From: Oscillospiraceae bacterium
Lineage (GTDB): Bacteria > Bacillota > Clostridia > Oscillospirales > Acutalibacteraceae
Length of the DNA: 64,000 nt
Reading direction: 5' to 3'
Assembly: GCA_031271865.1 (NCBI GenBank)
Contig: JAISUW010000054.1
Location: 1-64,000 of the forward strand
Shown: positions 19,001 to 27,718 of the stretch, one piece after another
How positions within the stretch are numbered: position 1 is the stretch's first letter
How the letters are laid out: every line of letters starts with the position of its first letter
Made by a program: the position numbers and the translations under genes
Notes under the pieces: model-generated
What the model was told of the DNA's origin: nothing
What the model saw: only the letters and a program-made list of their open reading frames with translations
Database searches by the model: none

Positions 19001-20320
19001 CTAGCGCCGTTCGCTCAGAAGGGCACCCAGTTCCTTGAGTGCCAACTCCGCCGCCTCCTCCACGGAAATCTCGGGGCAAGCCGGGCAGGGCGGGCAAACG
19101 GCAGCGGCGGCATTCTCATTTTGCCGCAGGATGGCGGCCGCATCCTCCGGGTAGACGCAGCGCGGCTGCGGTCCGTTGGGATTCGGCGGCGGATAGACGG
19201 CGGGAATCGGGCTGACAGGCACCTCCCCAACGCGGGTTTGCTTCGGCGGGGGGGGTGGCGTTTCAACTTTGAAAACGGTCGGCGTATTGACTTGGATGAC
19301 GCCCTTATCGGCACTTGCGGCCGCAGAAGCAACAGCGGCGGCTGTCGGCACGGCAGGTGCGCTCAGCGTCGCCCCGCCGGCGGCAAAGGGCAGCAGAACA
19401 AACGGTCCGCTGTGGTCGCAGTAGACAGGGTAGGCCATTCCCTGCGCATCCGGCGGCGGCGGCGCAGGCTCACAGCAAGCCCCGCAGCCGTATCCGCAGC
19501 CGGGAGCGCCGCAAAGCGGCGGGGGCGCCCCTGTAGGGGCGGGCGGCGGCGCGGCCTCGCAAGTGCCGCAGCACCCGCAGCCGCCGGCTTGCCCGGGCGC
19601 TATGACGAGCGGCAGGTTCGGGTGCCCAAGTCCATGCCGGCACTTGTCGGCGCAGTCGTCGGCATACCACTGCCCTTCCAGGGAATCCACATGGTACGGC
19701 ACCCACTGCTGCGTTTCCTCGCAGAAGAAGAGTTCAATCAAGAAGTCGTCGGCGTAGAGCGCCTGCACGGTCTCCCCGGGTTTGGGCATACGGTTGCAGC
19801 AGCTATTGCAGCCGCCGATGCCATAGGTCTCCTCGCGCTCCCTGGTTTCGGCGAGGCGTTCGGTGGCGGTGGTTTGCAGGGTGGCGGCGGAGGTTTGGTA
19901 AGGTTGGAGTCTGCCGTAGCCGCTGTCCGCTGCGGCGTGTGCGGCGCGGATGGCGGCGCGCTTTTTCTCCAATTCCGCAAGGAGCAGGGACTTCCCCGCG
20001 GCCTCCCGTGTCCCGGAGCCGCCGCTGCTCCCGCCGGACGCGCCGGTGGAGCCGGTGGAACCCGTGGCGCCGGTCGCGCCGCAGCACGGGCCGCGGCACT
20101 CTACCCCTTCGGGGCAAATGCAGCCGGTCGGACCCATCTTGCAGCACGGACCGCACGGACCGCCGCCCCACGGTCCCCAAGGCGAGCCGCAACCCGGTCC
20201 CACCGGCCGACCGTTAACCGTGGTACTGGACTGACTGAAAAAGAAGCCGGGGAACCCGAAGCCGCCGGGACCGCAGCCCCAAGGGCCGCCCGCGCCCGGC
20301 CATGCATAAGGCGATGGCAT
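19001..20320 (-). CDS. Cys/Gly/Pro-rich protein with collagen-like GATGATGSTGSTGAS, unknown function
   Basis: ATG at 20320 preceded by GGGGGTAGTACAT; long uninterrupted ORF; paralogous-looking composition to the downstream gene. Confidence 0.65.
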   Translation of the reverse strand: MPSPYAWPGAGGPWGCGPGGFGFPGFFFSQSSTTVNGRPVGPGCGSPWGPWGGGPCGPCCKMGPTGCICPEGVECRGPCCGATGATGSTGSTGASGGSSGGSGTREAAGKSLLLAELEKKRAAIRAAHAAADSGYGRLQPYQTSAATLQTTATERLAETREREETYGIGGCNSCCNRMPKPGETVQALYADDFLIELFFCEETQQWVPYHVDSLEGQWYADDCADKCRHGLGHPNLPLVIAPGQAGGCGCCGTCEAAPPPAPTGAPPPLCGAPGCGYGCGACCEPAPPPPDAQGMAYPVYCDHSGPFVLLPFAAGGATLSAPAVPTAAAVASAAASADKGVIQVNTPTVFKVETPPPPPKQTRVGEVPVSPIPAVYPPPNPNGPQPRCVYPEDAAAILRQNENAAAAVCPPCPACPEISVEEAAELALKELGALLSERR

Positions 20321-20357
20321 ATGTACTACCCCCAATAGCGTGAGTTGCCGGATACAA

Positions 20358-20378
20358 AGAGGTACAAAGCATACCTCT
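20358..20378. promoter_or_regulatory. Inverted repeat upstream of the Cys-rich operon
   Basis: AGAGGTA-N7-TACCTCT. Confidence 0.6.
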
Positions 20379-20524
20379 GTTTCATGATATGCACCCGTGA
20401 ACCAAATGGTGAGGGCGATTGCGTACACACAAATTTAACAAAATAAGCTATAATAGTTCACAAAAATAGTATATACTGGAAATTAGAAAGAGGGAAACAG
20501 CCGGCAGCCGACTGTACCCCGAAA

Positions 20525-20556
20525 ACAACCACCGAACAGGCAGGTGGCTGTTTTTT
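20525..20556 (+). terminator. Terminator-like hairpin in the leader of the DUF3987 gene
   Basis: ACAACCACC-N9-GGTGGCTGT followed by a T-run (one mismatch). Confidence 0.6.
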
Positions 20557-20599
20557 CTTCACCGATTTTACAGGATGTCCGACCGGAAAGGAGCAAAGG

Positions 20600-21973
20600 A
20601 TGGGTAACTATGATGATTGGTATGAGCGTATCCTCCGCGCACTCGGCACATCGCCCGCCGGCGCAGGTTTGAAGCCGCCGGGGAGCAAAACTTACTTTGC
20701 GCCCTTGTGCCCCCTGCAACCGCCGCGGGAGAATCCGCTCCCGCCGAATCCGCTGTGGCTCCCCGCGCCGCTCGCCGCTTTTGCCGCGGGACTGACGCAA
20801 AGCCTCCAAGTCCCGCCGGATATGCCGGTGCTGCTTCTCCTCAGCCTCTTGGCGGCCTGCATGCGCCGAAAGTACACCCTGTGCGTGCGCGGCGGCTGGC
20901 AAGAAGAGCTCTCGCTCTATACCGTCTGCATTCTCCCGCCGGCGGAGCGCAAATCCGCCGCTTTCTCCGCTGTTTACTCTCCTTTTGTGCGCTTGCAGCA
21001 CGAGATGGGCATGAGCTTCTCCGCAGATGATGTGACACCCGAAAAGCTCGCGGAAATGCTCTCTAAGCGCGGTCCGTTGTACATAGCCTCCGCAGAGGGC
21101 GGTGTCTTCGAAGCCATGTACGGCCGCTACGGCGCCTCCCCCGAGGTCTATCTCAAAGCGCATGACGGCGATCCCATCCGCGTGGACCGCATCGGGCGGG
21201 AGGCAGTCTACTGCCCGCGCCCGGGTTTGTCCATAGCCGTCTGCGCCCAGCCGCAATTTATGCAGGAGGTCATCCAAAACCCCGCCTTGCGCGGCAGAGG
21301 ATTAATCGGCCGCTTCCTTTATGCCGCGCCGCCGCGCCGCACGGCCCCGCGCCGCACCGACCCGCCGCCGCTTGCAGCGGAAGTCTCTGCGGCATACGAG
21401 CAGTTTCTGCGCCGGCTCTTGGAAGACACGCTCCCGCCGGATTCTGCGCCCGGTGCGCAGGAACTTCTTCCGCTGTGCTTTTCCGCGGAAGCCTATGCGC
21501 TGCTGGTGTCCTTCGCGGACGAGACAGAGCTTGCCCTACTGGACGAGCTGGAACCCATCGGTGACTGGGCGGGGAAACTCGTCGGCAAAACCGCCCGCAT
21601 CGCTGCCCTCCTGCACAGTGCCGACTGTATTCGCCAAGGCATTTCCCCGCAAACCGAAATCACCGCGCATTGGACGCAAAACGCCATAGCCTTGGCGCGG
21701 GTATTCACCACCCATGCGCAAAATGTCTTGGGCGAGGCCTTCTGCGCCGAGCGCGAAGCTCTCAACCTCTGCGAAAAACTGCGGCACCAAGGCTTCCCCA
21801 CCCTGCCCCTGTCTGATCTGAAAAAGCAAATCCCCTACGCTCTGCGCGCCGCGCCCGAACACACGGCCGCCATTCTCCGTACACTTACCGACAACGGCTA
21901 TCTCGCCGTTTATGAGCAAGGCGATGTGACCGTAGCGGAATGGAACCCGCTTCTGTCCGATACAAACCCATAG
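20600..21973 (+). CDS. DUF3987-like (phage/mobile-element replication-type) protein
   Basis: PPAERKSAAFSAV, SAEGGVFEAMYGRYG, LKAHDGDPIRVDRIGR, LSIAVCAQPQFMQEV...RGRGLIGRFLYAAP pattern. Confidence 0.7.
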   Translation: MGNYDDWYERILRALGTSPAGAGLKPPGSKTYFAPLCPLQPPRENPLPPNPLWLPAPLAAFAAGLTQSLQVPPDMPVLLLLSLLAACMRRKYTLCVRGGWQEELSLYTVCILPPAERKSAAFSAVYSPFVRLQHEMGMSFSADDVTPEKLAEMLSKRGPLYIASAEGGVFEAMYGRYGASPEVYLKAHDGDPIRVDRIGREAVYCPRPGLSIAVCAQPQFMQEVIQNPALRGRGLIGRFLYAAPPRRTAPRRTDPPPLAAEVSAAYEQFLRRLLEDTLPPDSAPGAQELLPLCFSAEAYALLVSFADETELALLDELEPIGDWAGKLVGKTARIAALLHSADCIRQGISPQTEITAHWTQNAIALARVFTTHAQNVLGEAFCAEREALNLCEKLRHQGFPTLPLSDLKKQIPYALRAAPEHTAAILRTLTDNGYLAVYEQGDVTVAEWNPLLSDTNP

Positions 21974-22043
21974 GAAAGCCGACCGCCGCGCCGCAGCCGT
22001 TTATAAATACTGCCCATTGTCAATCCTAGAGGAGGAACCCGCC

Positions 22044-22715
22044 ATGGCAAGCCAACCGACCAAGCTCCGTATTACCCCGAACCGCCGCTACTATCTGAAC
22101 TACTTTACGCCCGAAGAACAAACGCAACTCATCGCCATGCTCGAGCAATACAGCCTCGACGGCATCTTCCCTGAAATCGAAGACTCCATGACGCACATGG
22201 CCTTCGGTGCCATTGCCAAGAGCATAGACACCGCAAAGAAGCGTGCGGCAACCCGCGCCGCGAAGCTGGAAGCCGCTGCCGCCGCAGCGAAAGCCGCCGC
22301 CGAGCCGGAAGCATCCGCACCCGAAACAAAAGCCGCCGCCGCCGAACCGCCGGCAGCAGCCGAAACGAAAGCCGCCGCCGCAGAGTCGCCGGCAGCAGCA
22401 GTCGAAACAAGCCCCGCCGCCGAGCAAGAAACCGCAGAGAGCGATGCCGAAACGCAGCGCATCATCCAAGACTTCCTGCGCTTCTACTGCGAATTCCCGT
22501 TCAAGCGAAGCAGCAAGCTCAGCCGACCGAAAGCTATGCAGCTTTGGCTGGATTTGGGGATGAACTTGGTACCGATAGACGATGTCATCGAAGCCTTACG
22601 CCGCGACATGACCGGCAGGGTCTTCAAAACGGACGCCCCGGATATGCGCACTTGGCTCCTGCGCGAGCAATGGCTTCCCGAAACGGCGCGGTTGGGCGCG
22701 TATCGGTGTGCATAG
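22044..22715 (+). CDS. Hypothetical protein, DUF6291-like N-terminus, Ala/Glu-rich linker, conserved-looking C-terminal module
   Basis: FTPEEQTQLIAMLEQYSLDGIFPEIEDSMTHMAFGAIAKSIDTAKKR followed by A/E/P repeats. Confidence 0.5.
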   Translation: MASQPTKLRITPNRRYYLNYFTPEEQTQLIAMLEQYSLDGIFPEIEDSMTHMAFGAIAKSIDTAKKRAATRAAKLEAAAAAAKAAAEPEASAPETKAAAAEPPAAAETKAAAAESPAAAVETSPAAEQETAESDAETQRIIQDFLRFYCEFPFKRSSKLSRPKAMQLWLDLGMNLVPIDDVIEALRRDMTGRVFKTDAPDMRTWLLREQWLPETARLGAYRCA

Positions 22716-22735
22716 CTGCCGATGCGGGGCAAGCC

Positions 22736-23035
22736 TCACTCGGCAATACAGTTCTCATAGAGCGTTTCCGGTGCGAAATCAATCGCGCTGGATGACCATG
22801 CTGCCCCGGCAGGTTTTCGCCACACAACCGTTTCCCCGTCCGCAGTGACCTGGGAGAATACATCTATGTCTTTCAAGGGAGAAAAGAAAGGCTGTGTTAG
22901 GTATGGGGTAAAGTCAAACACACCGGCTTTACCATCCTCGAACGTGAGCCGGTGCTTATAACCGTCGAGCACAGCAATCTCCCGAACACAGTAATATGGC
23001 CGGTAAGGAGCACGATGCTTTTTTGATTTCAACAT
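22736..23035 (-). CDS. DUF2442 domain protein
   Basis: YKHRLTFEDGKAGVFDFTPYL...GETVVWRKPAGAAWSSSAIDFAPETLYEN. Confidence 0.75.
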   Translation of the reverse strand: MLKSKKHRAPYRPYYCVREIAVLDGYKHRLTFEDGKAGVFDFTPYLTQPFFSPLKDIDVFSQVTADGETVVWRKPAGAAWSSSAIDFAPETLYENCIAE

Positions 23036-23194
23036 AATACCAATCCTTTCATGGATTCAGCTCTACCCATTTCATGAAGAATACAGCTTGATTGCGAAGG
23101 ATGATGGCTTGCGCTTGTTCTCTGTGAAGTAATAGTATACCGTATTTCCCAACAAAAGTCAAGACGCAAGTAATAAGAAGATCTTATAAATAGG

Positions 23195-23228
23195 CGGCAG
23201 CCCCCGCAAGTGGGGGCTGCCGTTTTTT
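23195..23228 (+). terminator. Strong hairpin terminator
   Basis: CGGCAGCCCCC-GCAAGT-GGGGGCTGCCG-TTTTTT. Confidence 0.75.
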
Positions 23229-23244
23229 ATGATACAAAAGGGAT

Positions 23245-24864
23245 TCAGTTCTCCCCCTCCGCCAGCATGGCCGTCAGGGCCTCCAGTTCCTCGAACTGAT
23301 TCTGTTCCTTGGCGATGAGGGCGCGGCGCTCATTGAGCGCGATGTACATCTTCTCTTTCTTCTCGCCCGTCAGGTCATAGAAGAAGAGCGGGATACAGCT
23401 CACGATGGAGGGCACAATCCCCCCGGCGGCGTAGAGCATAACGACTTTCTGGTACACGCTCCGGCTGCCCTGCCCATAGGGGAGCATCGTGAGCGTCGGG
23501 TTGTACCCGGTCCACTTCAGCACCAAGAGCGTGAACGCCGTATTGAACGGAGCCATGACCTTGCTGATCAGGCCGGTCAGCAGACCGAACGTACCGTCCG
23601 GCCGCTCGCCGGTGAGGTACTCCGTGTAGTCGTTGATTTCGCGGCCAATCTCCCCCTCCATGACGGACGCGGGTCCGTCGTTGAGGACGTTCAGGCCGTC
23701 CGTGATGCCGAACACAATGCCGCTCTTCCACCACGTGCTGTTGTCTTTCGTGACGGCGGCACCGATGAGGGCTTGGGCAATCTGCGCCAGCAAGTCCCAG
23801 CCGCGCAGCTCCAGGCAGGTCGTGCGGAAGTTGCCGTGGTTCATCTTCTTGAAGCTCTCAATAAGGCGCAGCGTAACAATCTGCATAATCTGCCGCGGCA
23901 TGTAGAACGGAATGGTCTTGAGCGCGCCGCCCAGCACTTCCTGCTGGAAGATGACGTCCCAGTTGTACCCGCCGCTGGACCACCAGCCTGTAGCGAGACC
24001 CGCCACGAAGCTGCGCATGAAGTACTTGTTCTTCAGGAAGTAGAAGAGCGTCTTGGTCGTGGAGGCCGGCTGCGGCTGGAGGATGACACGTTCCTTGCAG
24101 TTCCAGCTCATGAGCATGGAGGTCAGCGCACCAATCGTAGCGCCGATCAGGCAGAACACGGCGAACACCGCACCCGCCCCGCTCTTGGAGTCTATGTAGC
24201 CTTTGTTCACCAGTTCCACGAACGGCATGAGCGTTGCGGCAATGAAGTCGCCGCTGTACTTCCAGAAGTAGGTCTGCACCAAGCCGACTTGGATACGGTC
24301 GTCCGGGTTCGGGGAGAGCAGCGTCGTCAGGTTCCCGGTCGGGATGCCGTAGATGGTGGAGAAGGTTTCCCGCAGGAACATCATGCTGAAGAGGAAGATG
24401 ACTTTCATTGGGTCATTGGTGTCATTGTTCCCCGCAAAGAACAGCCCGCCGCAGTAGAGGATCGCCGTGGAGGCATAGTAGGGAATGGGCGTCAGCAGGG
24501 CATAGGGCCTGGCCTTCCCCCAGCGGGTCCGCGTGTGGTCGTACGCGATACCCATGATGGGGTTGTTGAGCACGTCATAGATGCCGATAAGCATATCCAC
24601 CAAGATGACATAGAGCGGGTTGATCTTGAGGATGTTGAAGTTAAAGAGCTGCCGGTAGTTGTCGTTGATCTTGGTCGCAATCGTGGAGCCGAGGTTGTTG
24701 AGTCCGCAGAAGAACATCTCCTTCGCGGAAACCTGCCGGGTGTGGTACATCCGCGCCGCCGTGCGCTGGTAGCGCCCGAGCTTGTCGGGGTCTATCTTGG
24801 CGGCGGAGTTCTCTTCAGCACCGAATACGTTTTCCGCGAGTTTCTTCGCATCGAATTTAGCCAA
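23245..24864 (-). CDS. MFS transporter, GPH-like
   Basis: 539 aa multi-TM; NNPIMGIAYDHTRTRWGKARPYAL resembles the GPH/MFS loop motif. Confidence 0.75.
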   Translation of the reverse strand: MAKFDAKKLAENVFGAEENSAAKIDPDKLGRYQRTAARMYHTRQVSAKEMFFCGLNNLGSTIATKINDNYRQLFNFNILKINPLYVILVDMLIGIYDVLNNPIMGIAYDHTRTRWGKARPYALLTPIPYYASTAILYCGGLFFAGNNDTNDPMKVIFLFSMMFLRETFSTIYGIPTGNLTTLLSPNPDDRIQVGLVQTYFWKYSGDFIAATLMPFVELVNKGYIDSKSGAGAVFAVFCLIGATIGALTSMLMSWNCKERVILQPQPASTTKTLFYFLKNKYFMRSFVAGLATGWWSSGGYNWDVIFQQEVLGGALKTIPFYMPRQIMQIVTLRLIESFKKMNHGNFRTTCLELRGWDLLAQIAQALIGAAVTKDNSTWWKSGIVFGITDGLNVLNDGPASVMEGEIGREINDYTEYLTGERPDGTFGLLTGLISKVMAPFNTAFTLLVLKWTGYNPTLTMLPYGQGSRSVYQKVVMLYAAGGIVPSIVSCIPLFFYDLTGEKKEKMYIALNERRALIAKEQNQFEELEALTAMLAEGEN

Positions 24865-24866
24865 TG

Positions 24867-26411
24867 TTATTCCGCTCCTTTCACTGTGACCGTACAGCTG
24901 GCGCGGTAGTAGCCGTCATCCGTGAGGCACTTGACGACAGCCTCCCCCGGACCGACGGCGGTGATAACACCGTCCGCGCTGACCGTTGCAACATCCGCAT
25001 TGTCCGTGCTCCAGTGCACCTTTTGGTTGGTGGCATCCGTCGGGTCAAATGTTACTTTCTGCGTATAGGTCTCGCCGGGAGCGAGGGCGAGCTTGCGCTT
25101 GCTGATTTTCACGCCCTCCACAGAGGTCTGCACCGTGATGACGCAATCCGCGGAGAGCGTCTTGCCGTTAAACTCCATGGAGGCGGTCACGACAGCCGTA
25201 CCTGCCTTGCCGTGGCTATGCACAAAGCCTTCCTTGTCCATGGTGGCAATGCTCTCATCCGAGGTGGTCCATGTGATGGGGGTATCCACGCCCAGCGGGC
25301 CGTCCGGGTGCTGGCGCACTTCCACCGTGTCCTTGAGGCCGATGGTCTTGGTGCGCGCATCCATCTTGATGCCCGGGAACGTGAAGCGGAGCTTGGAGAT
25401 GTCATTGAGCGGGATGCGTCCGACCTCCGCTGCAAAGCCGCCCGCGAGGCCGCTTTCCGTAGCGGTCAAGTCGGCGACGAGTTGGTTCTCAATGTCAATG
25501 CCGGTCAGCTGCCCGGTCAGGCGGTTCACCCACGCTTGGATGACTGCCCCGCGCACTTCCCCTTCCGGGATGGCGGCGCTGAGCATCCCCTGCACCGTGC
25601 CTTCCGTCAGGGCATCGGCGGCGGCTACAGGGTCAGCCGCGGCGAGGGTCTCAAAGCTGCCTGTCTGCCCGCCCAAGATGGTGTTGGTGCCGGTCTGCGC
25701 TATGCGGATATACACGTCCCCGCGGTACTGCTCCTGCAGCTCATAGGCATCCGCGGCTCCGCATTCCTCATTCGGGCAGACGGCGGGCGCGTAGCCCGTC
25801 TCCTCCCGGCCGCATTCGCTGCACTTGTAGTAGCGGTCCGAGCAGAGAAGCTCCGTCCCCTCCGGCAGGGAGGCAGGCAGCGCGTAAAGCAGTGCTTCCA
25901 AGGTATCGCCGTAGTTTACGGTGAGCTTCTCCTGCTTGTCCTGCATACTGTTGTTGTCGTCTTTGGCAAACTGCAGGATGGGCCGCAGTTCCTCCGCGAG
26001 CCCGCTCGTAAGCTCTGCGGCACCCGCATCTGGGTCAAAGCGGTTCTCGCGCTCCAGCTTGGCGCCGGCGGTCTGCGCCTCGGCGACTTTGTCGGCGAGG
26101 TAAGCAAGCACTTCCTCCGGCGTGGAGGCAGTCAGCCCGGGGGCTGCCGGGTACTGCGGCGACGGTTCGTAGGAAGGTTCCACAACGGTCGGCGGTTCCG
26201 CCGGCTCAGCGGCAAGGAGCTTGTTGACTCCCCAGAAGAACCCGCCGATAAAGATGACCACCAAGGCGGCAAAGAAACCGTTGTAGACCATCTTGCGGGC
26301 TTTTTCATTGTCGCTGTCGGCAAGAATCCGGGTCAGGCGGCCCTCTTTGCCGGCAATGTGCGCGGTATCGAATTCATATTCTGCGTTCTTGTCTTTCGGT
26401 TCATCAGCCAT
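24867..26411 (-). CDS. Membrane-anchored protein with zinc ribbon and two bacterial Ig-like (BIG2) domains
   Basis: TM near N-terminus; YKCSECGREETGYAPAVCPNEECGA; two VxWxTxDxxxATVxxxGxVxAxxxGxAxVxxx modules. Confidence 0.75.
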   Translation of the reverse strand: MADEPKDKNAEYEFDTAHIAGKEGRLTRILADSDNEKARKMVYNGFFAALVVIFIGGFFWGVNKLLAAEPAEPPTVVEPSYEPSPQYPAAPGLTASTPEEVLAYLADKVAEAQTAGAKLERENRFDPDAGAAELTSGLAEELRPILQFAKDDNNSMQDKQEKLTVNYGDTLEALLYALPASLPEGTELLCSDRYYKCSECGREETGYAPAVCPNEECGAADAYELQEQYRGDVYIRIAQTGTNTILGGQTGSFETLAAADPVAAADALTEGTVQGMLSAAIPEGEVRGAVIQAWVNRLTGQLTGIDIENQLVADLTATESGLAGGFAAEVGRIPLNDISKLRFTFPGIKMDARTKTIGLKDTVEVRQHPDGPLGVDTPITWTTSDESIATMDKEGFVHSHGKAGTAVVTASMEFNGKTLSADCVITVQTSVEGVKISKRKLALAPGETYTQKVTFDPTDATNQKVHWSTDNADVATVSADGVITAVGPGEAVVKCLTDDGYYRASCTVTVKGAE

Positions 26412-27471
26412 TGTCTGTCGCCTCCTCTTGGATTTCTTCGGCCGCAAGGGTGGCGGCGATGGCGCTTTCCGCTTCTTTGGTATCCACGAGCGCGGCCTCG
26501 CCGATGGCTTGGTTCTCCGTCGCGCTGGCGGTTTCCGGGTTCTTGGTTTTGGAGAGGGCCAAGGCGCGGCGTTCTAGGAGCTGCGCTTTCAGCTCGTCGG
26601 GAATCTTTTCGCTGTTCTGTATGTAGATGCCCTCCAAGTCGGCTTGGATACGGGCTTCCACCTCAAGGGTTTTCTCCGTCTCTACCACCGGCTGCGGGAG
26701 GTCCTCCCACTTCAGTTCCCCGGCACGGACGCGCTTGTAAATTGCCACACGCTCCAAGTCGCCGTCCAGGAAAGACATGGTGACGCCCTCCTTGGCCAGA
26801 CGCAGGTTGGCATAAAAAACGGCACCGAACGCAACCACCGCAAGGAAGGCGCCGATACCGAGTTTCCATTCCGCCATGCTGACCGTTCCCTCAATCTGCT
26901 TGTCCATGACAACGGATACGACGGAGGAGGCTATGGCCGCCAGCACGCCGAAGCCGCTGATACAGCACAGAGCTATGGAGAAAGCTTTCACGCGGATAAA
27001 GGAGAGCAGACTCAGCAGGAAGATGACGACCGCCAAGACGGTCAGGACGGCGGCACACAGGAGCACCCACGAGAACGCCGCCCAAACAGGAGCGACGGCA
27101 CCCGGCATTTCCCTTGCCGCCAAGACAAATGGGACACCGTTGAGAAGACTGACCAGACCGATGGCTCCCGCGCTGAAAGAGCGCGCATAAAACGGGAGTG
27201 TGAACGTGAGGGACGCGAGCGGCGCCAACACCGCACAGACCGGCAGCAGCATAAAGTACAGACGCATCTTCGCCCAGAGCGACCCCGCCATGCCGCCCGT
27301 GAACTTCTTATAGTTCACGCGCACGCTGGCTATGGTCAGCTCGGATACTTTGGCATCCTGCTCGAACCGTTCCTCGAAGCCGTGGAGCATCATGTTGACA
27401 CCGCACTTCGGGCAGTTCGGCCGCCAGTCGGTAATTCGCAGCTTTACGCCGCAGTTGGGACAATTTGCCAA
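26404..27471 (-). CDS. Zinc-ribbon membrane protein
   Basis: CPNCGVKLRITDWRPNCPKCGVN at N-terminus followed by several TMs. Confidence 0.7.
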   Translation of the reverse strand: MANCPNCGVKLRITDWRPNCPKCGVNMMLHGFEERFEQDAKVSELTIASVRVNYKKFTGGMAGSLWAKMRLYFMLLPVCAVLAPLASLTFTLPFYARSFSAGAIGLVSLLNGVPFVLAAREMPGAVAPVWAAFSWVLLCAAVLTVLAVVIFLLSLLSFIRVKAFSIALCCISGFGVLAAIASSVVSVVMDKQIEGTVSMAEWKLGIGAFLAVVAFGAVFYANLRLAKEGVTMSFLDGDLERVAIYKRVRAGELKWEDLPQPVVETEKTLEVEARIQADLEGIYIQNSEKIPDELKAQLLERRALALSKTKNPETASATENQAIGEAALVDTKEAESAIAATLAAEEIQEEATDNG

Positions 27472-27650
27472 TAGACTTCCCCCTTTGTAAAATGTTTGAA
27501 TGGGAAACTTTTTATTGCGCTGTGCTTTCTAAATTATAGCACGAAAGCGGAGAAATTGCAACAAGAAATTTCATATTCTGCCGCAAGGTCTCAGCAAACC
27601 GAAACAAGCGGGCGCGCCGTGCCGTCGGGGATGGCAGCAGCATTTTCTGC

Positions 27651-27678
27651 TTGACAAATCCGGAAAATGCGTTATACT
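27651..27678 (+). promoter_or_regulatory. SigA-type promoter of the aldo/keto reductase gene
   Basis: TTGACA, 16-nt spacer, TATACT. Confidence 0.7.
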
Positions 27679-27718
27679 ATATGCAGAGAGATTCAATCAT
27701 TCATGCACGGAGGTCATT

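Noticed and set aside
19121-20338. 405-aa plus-strand ORF opposite the Cys-rich gene
   Set aside because: Shadow ORF of high-GC coding sequence; Arg/Gly-rich, no RBS logic, opposite strand has coherent motifs.
17313-23200. tRNA-Arg as the att site of an integrated element covering the DUF3987 island
   Set aside because: I found no repeated copy of the tRNA 3' end in the window and no integrase; a conserved aldolase gene lies between. Kept only as a suggestion to test.
23036-23245. Truncated gene remnant upstream of DUF2442 (HREQAQAIILRNQAVFFMKWVELNP in one frame)
   Set aside because: A promoter-like TTGACT-N17-TATACT precedes it and no start codon or convincing family match was found; more likely a leader.
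23773-24909. 378-aa plus-strand ORF antisense to the MFS transporter
   Set aside because: His/Arg/Glu-rich shadow frame without family motifs.
24864-26783. 639-aa plus-strand ORF
   Set aside because: Antisense to the zinc-ribbon/Ig-like gene and its neighbour; composition typical of an antisense frame.
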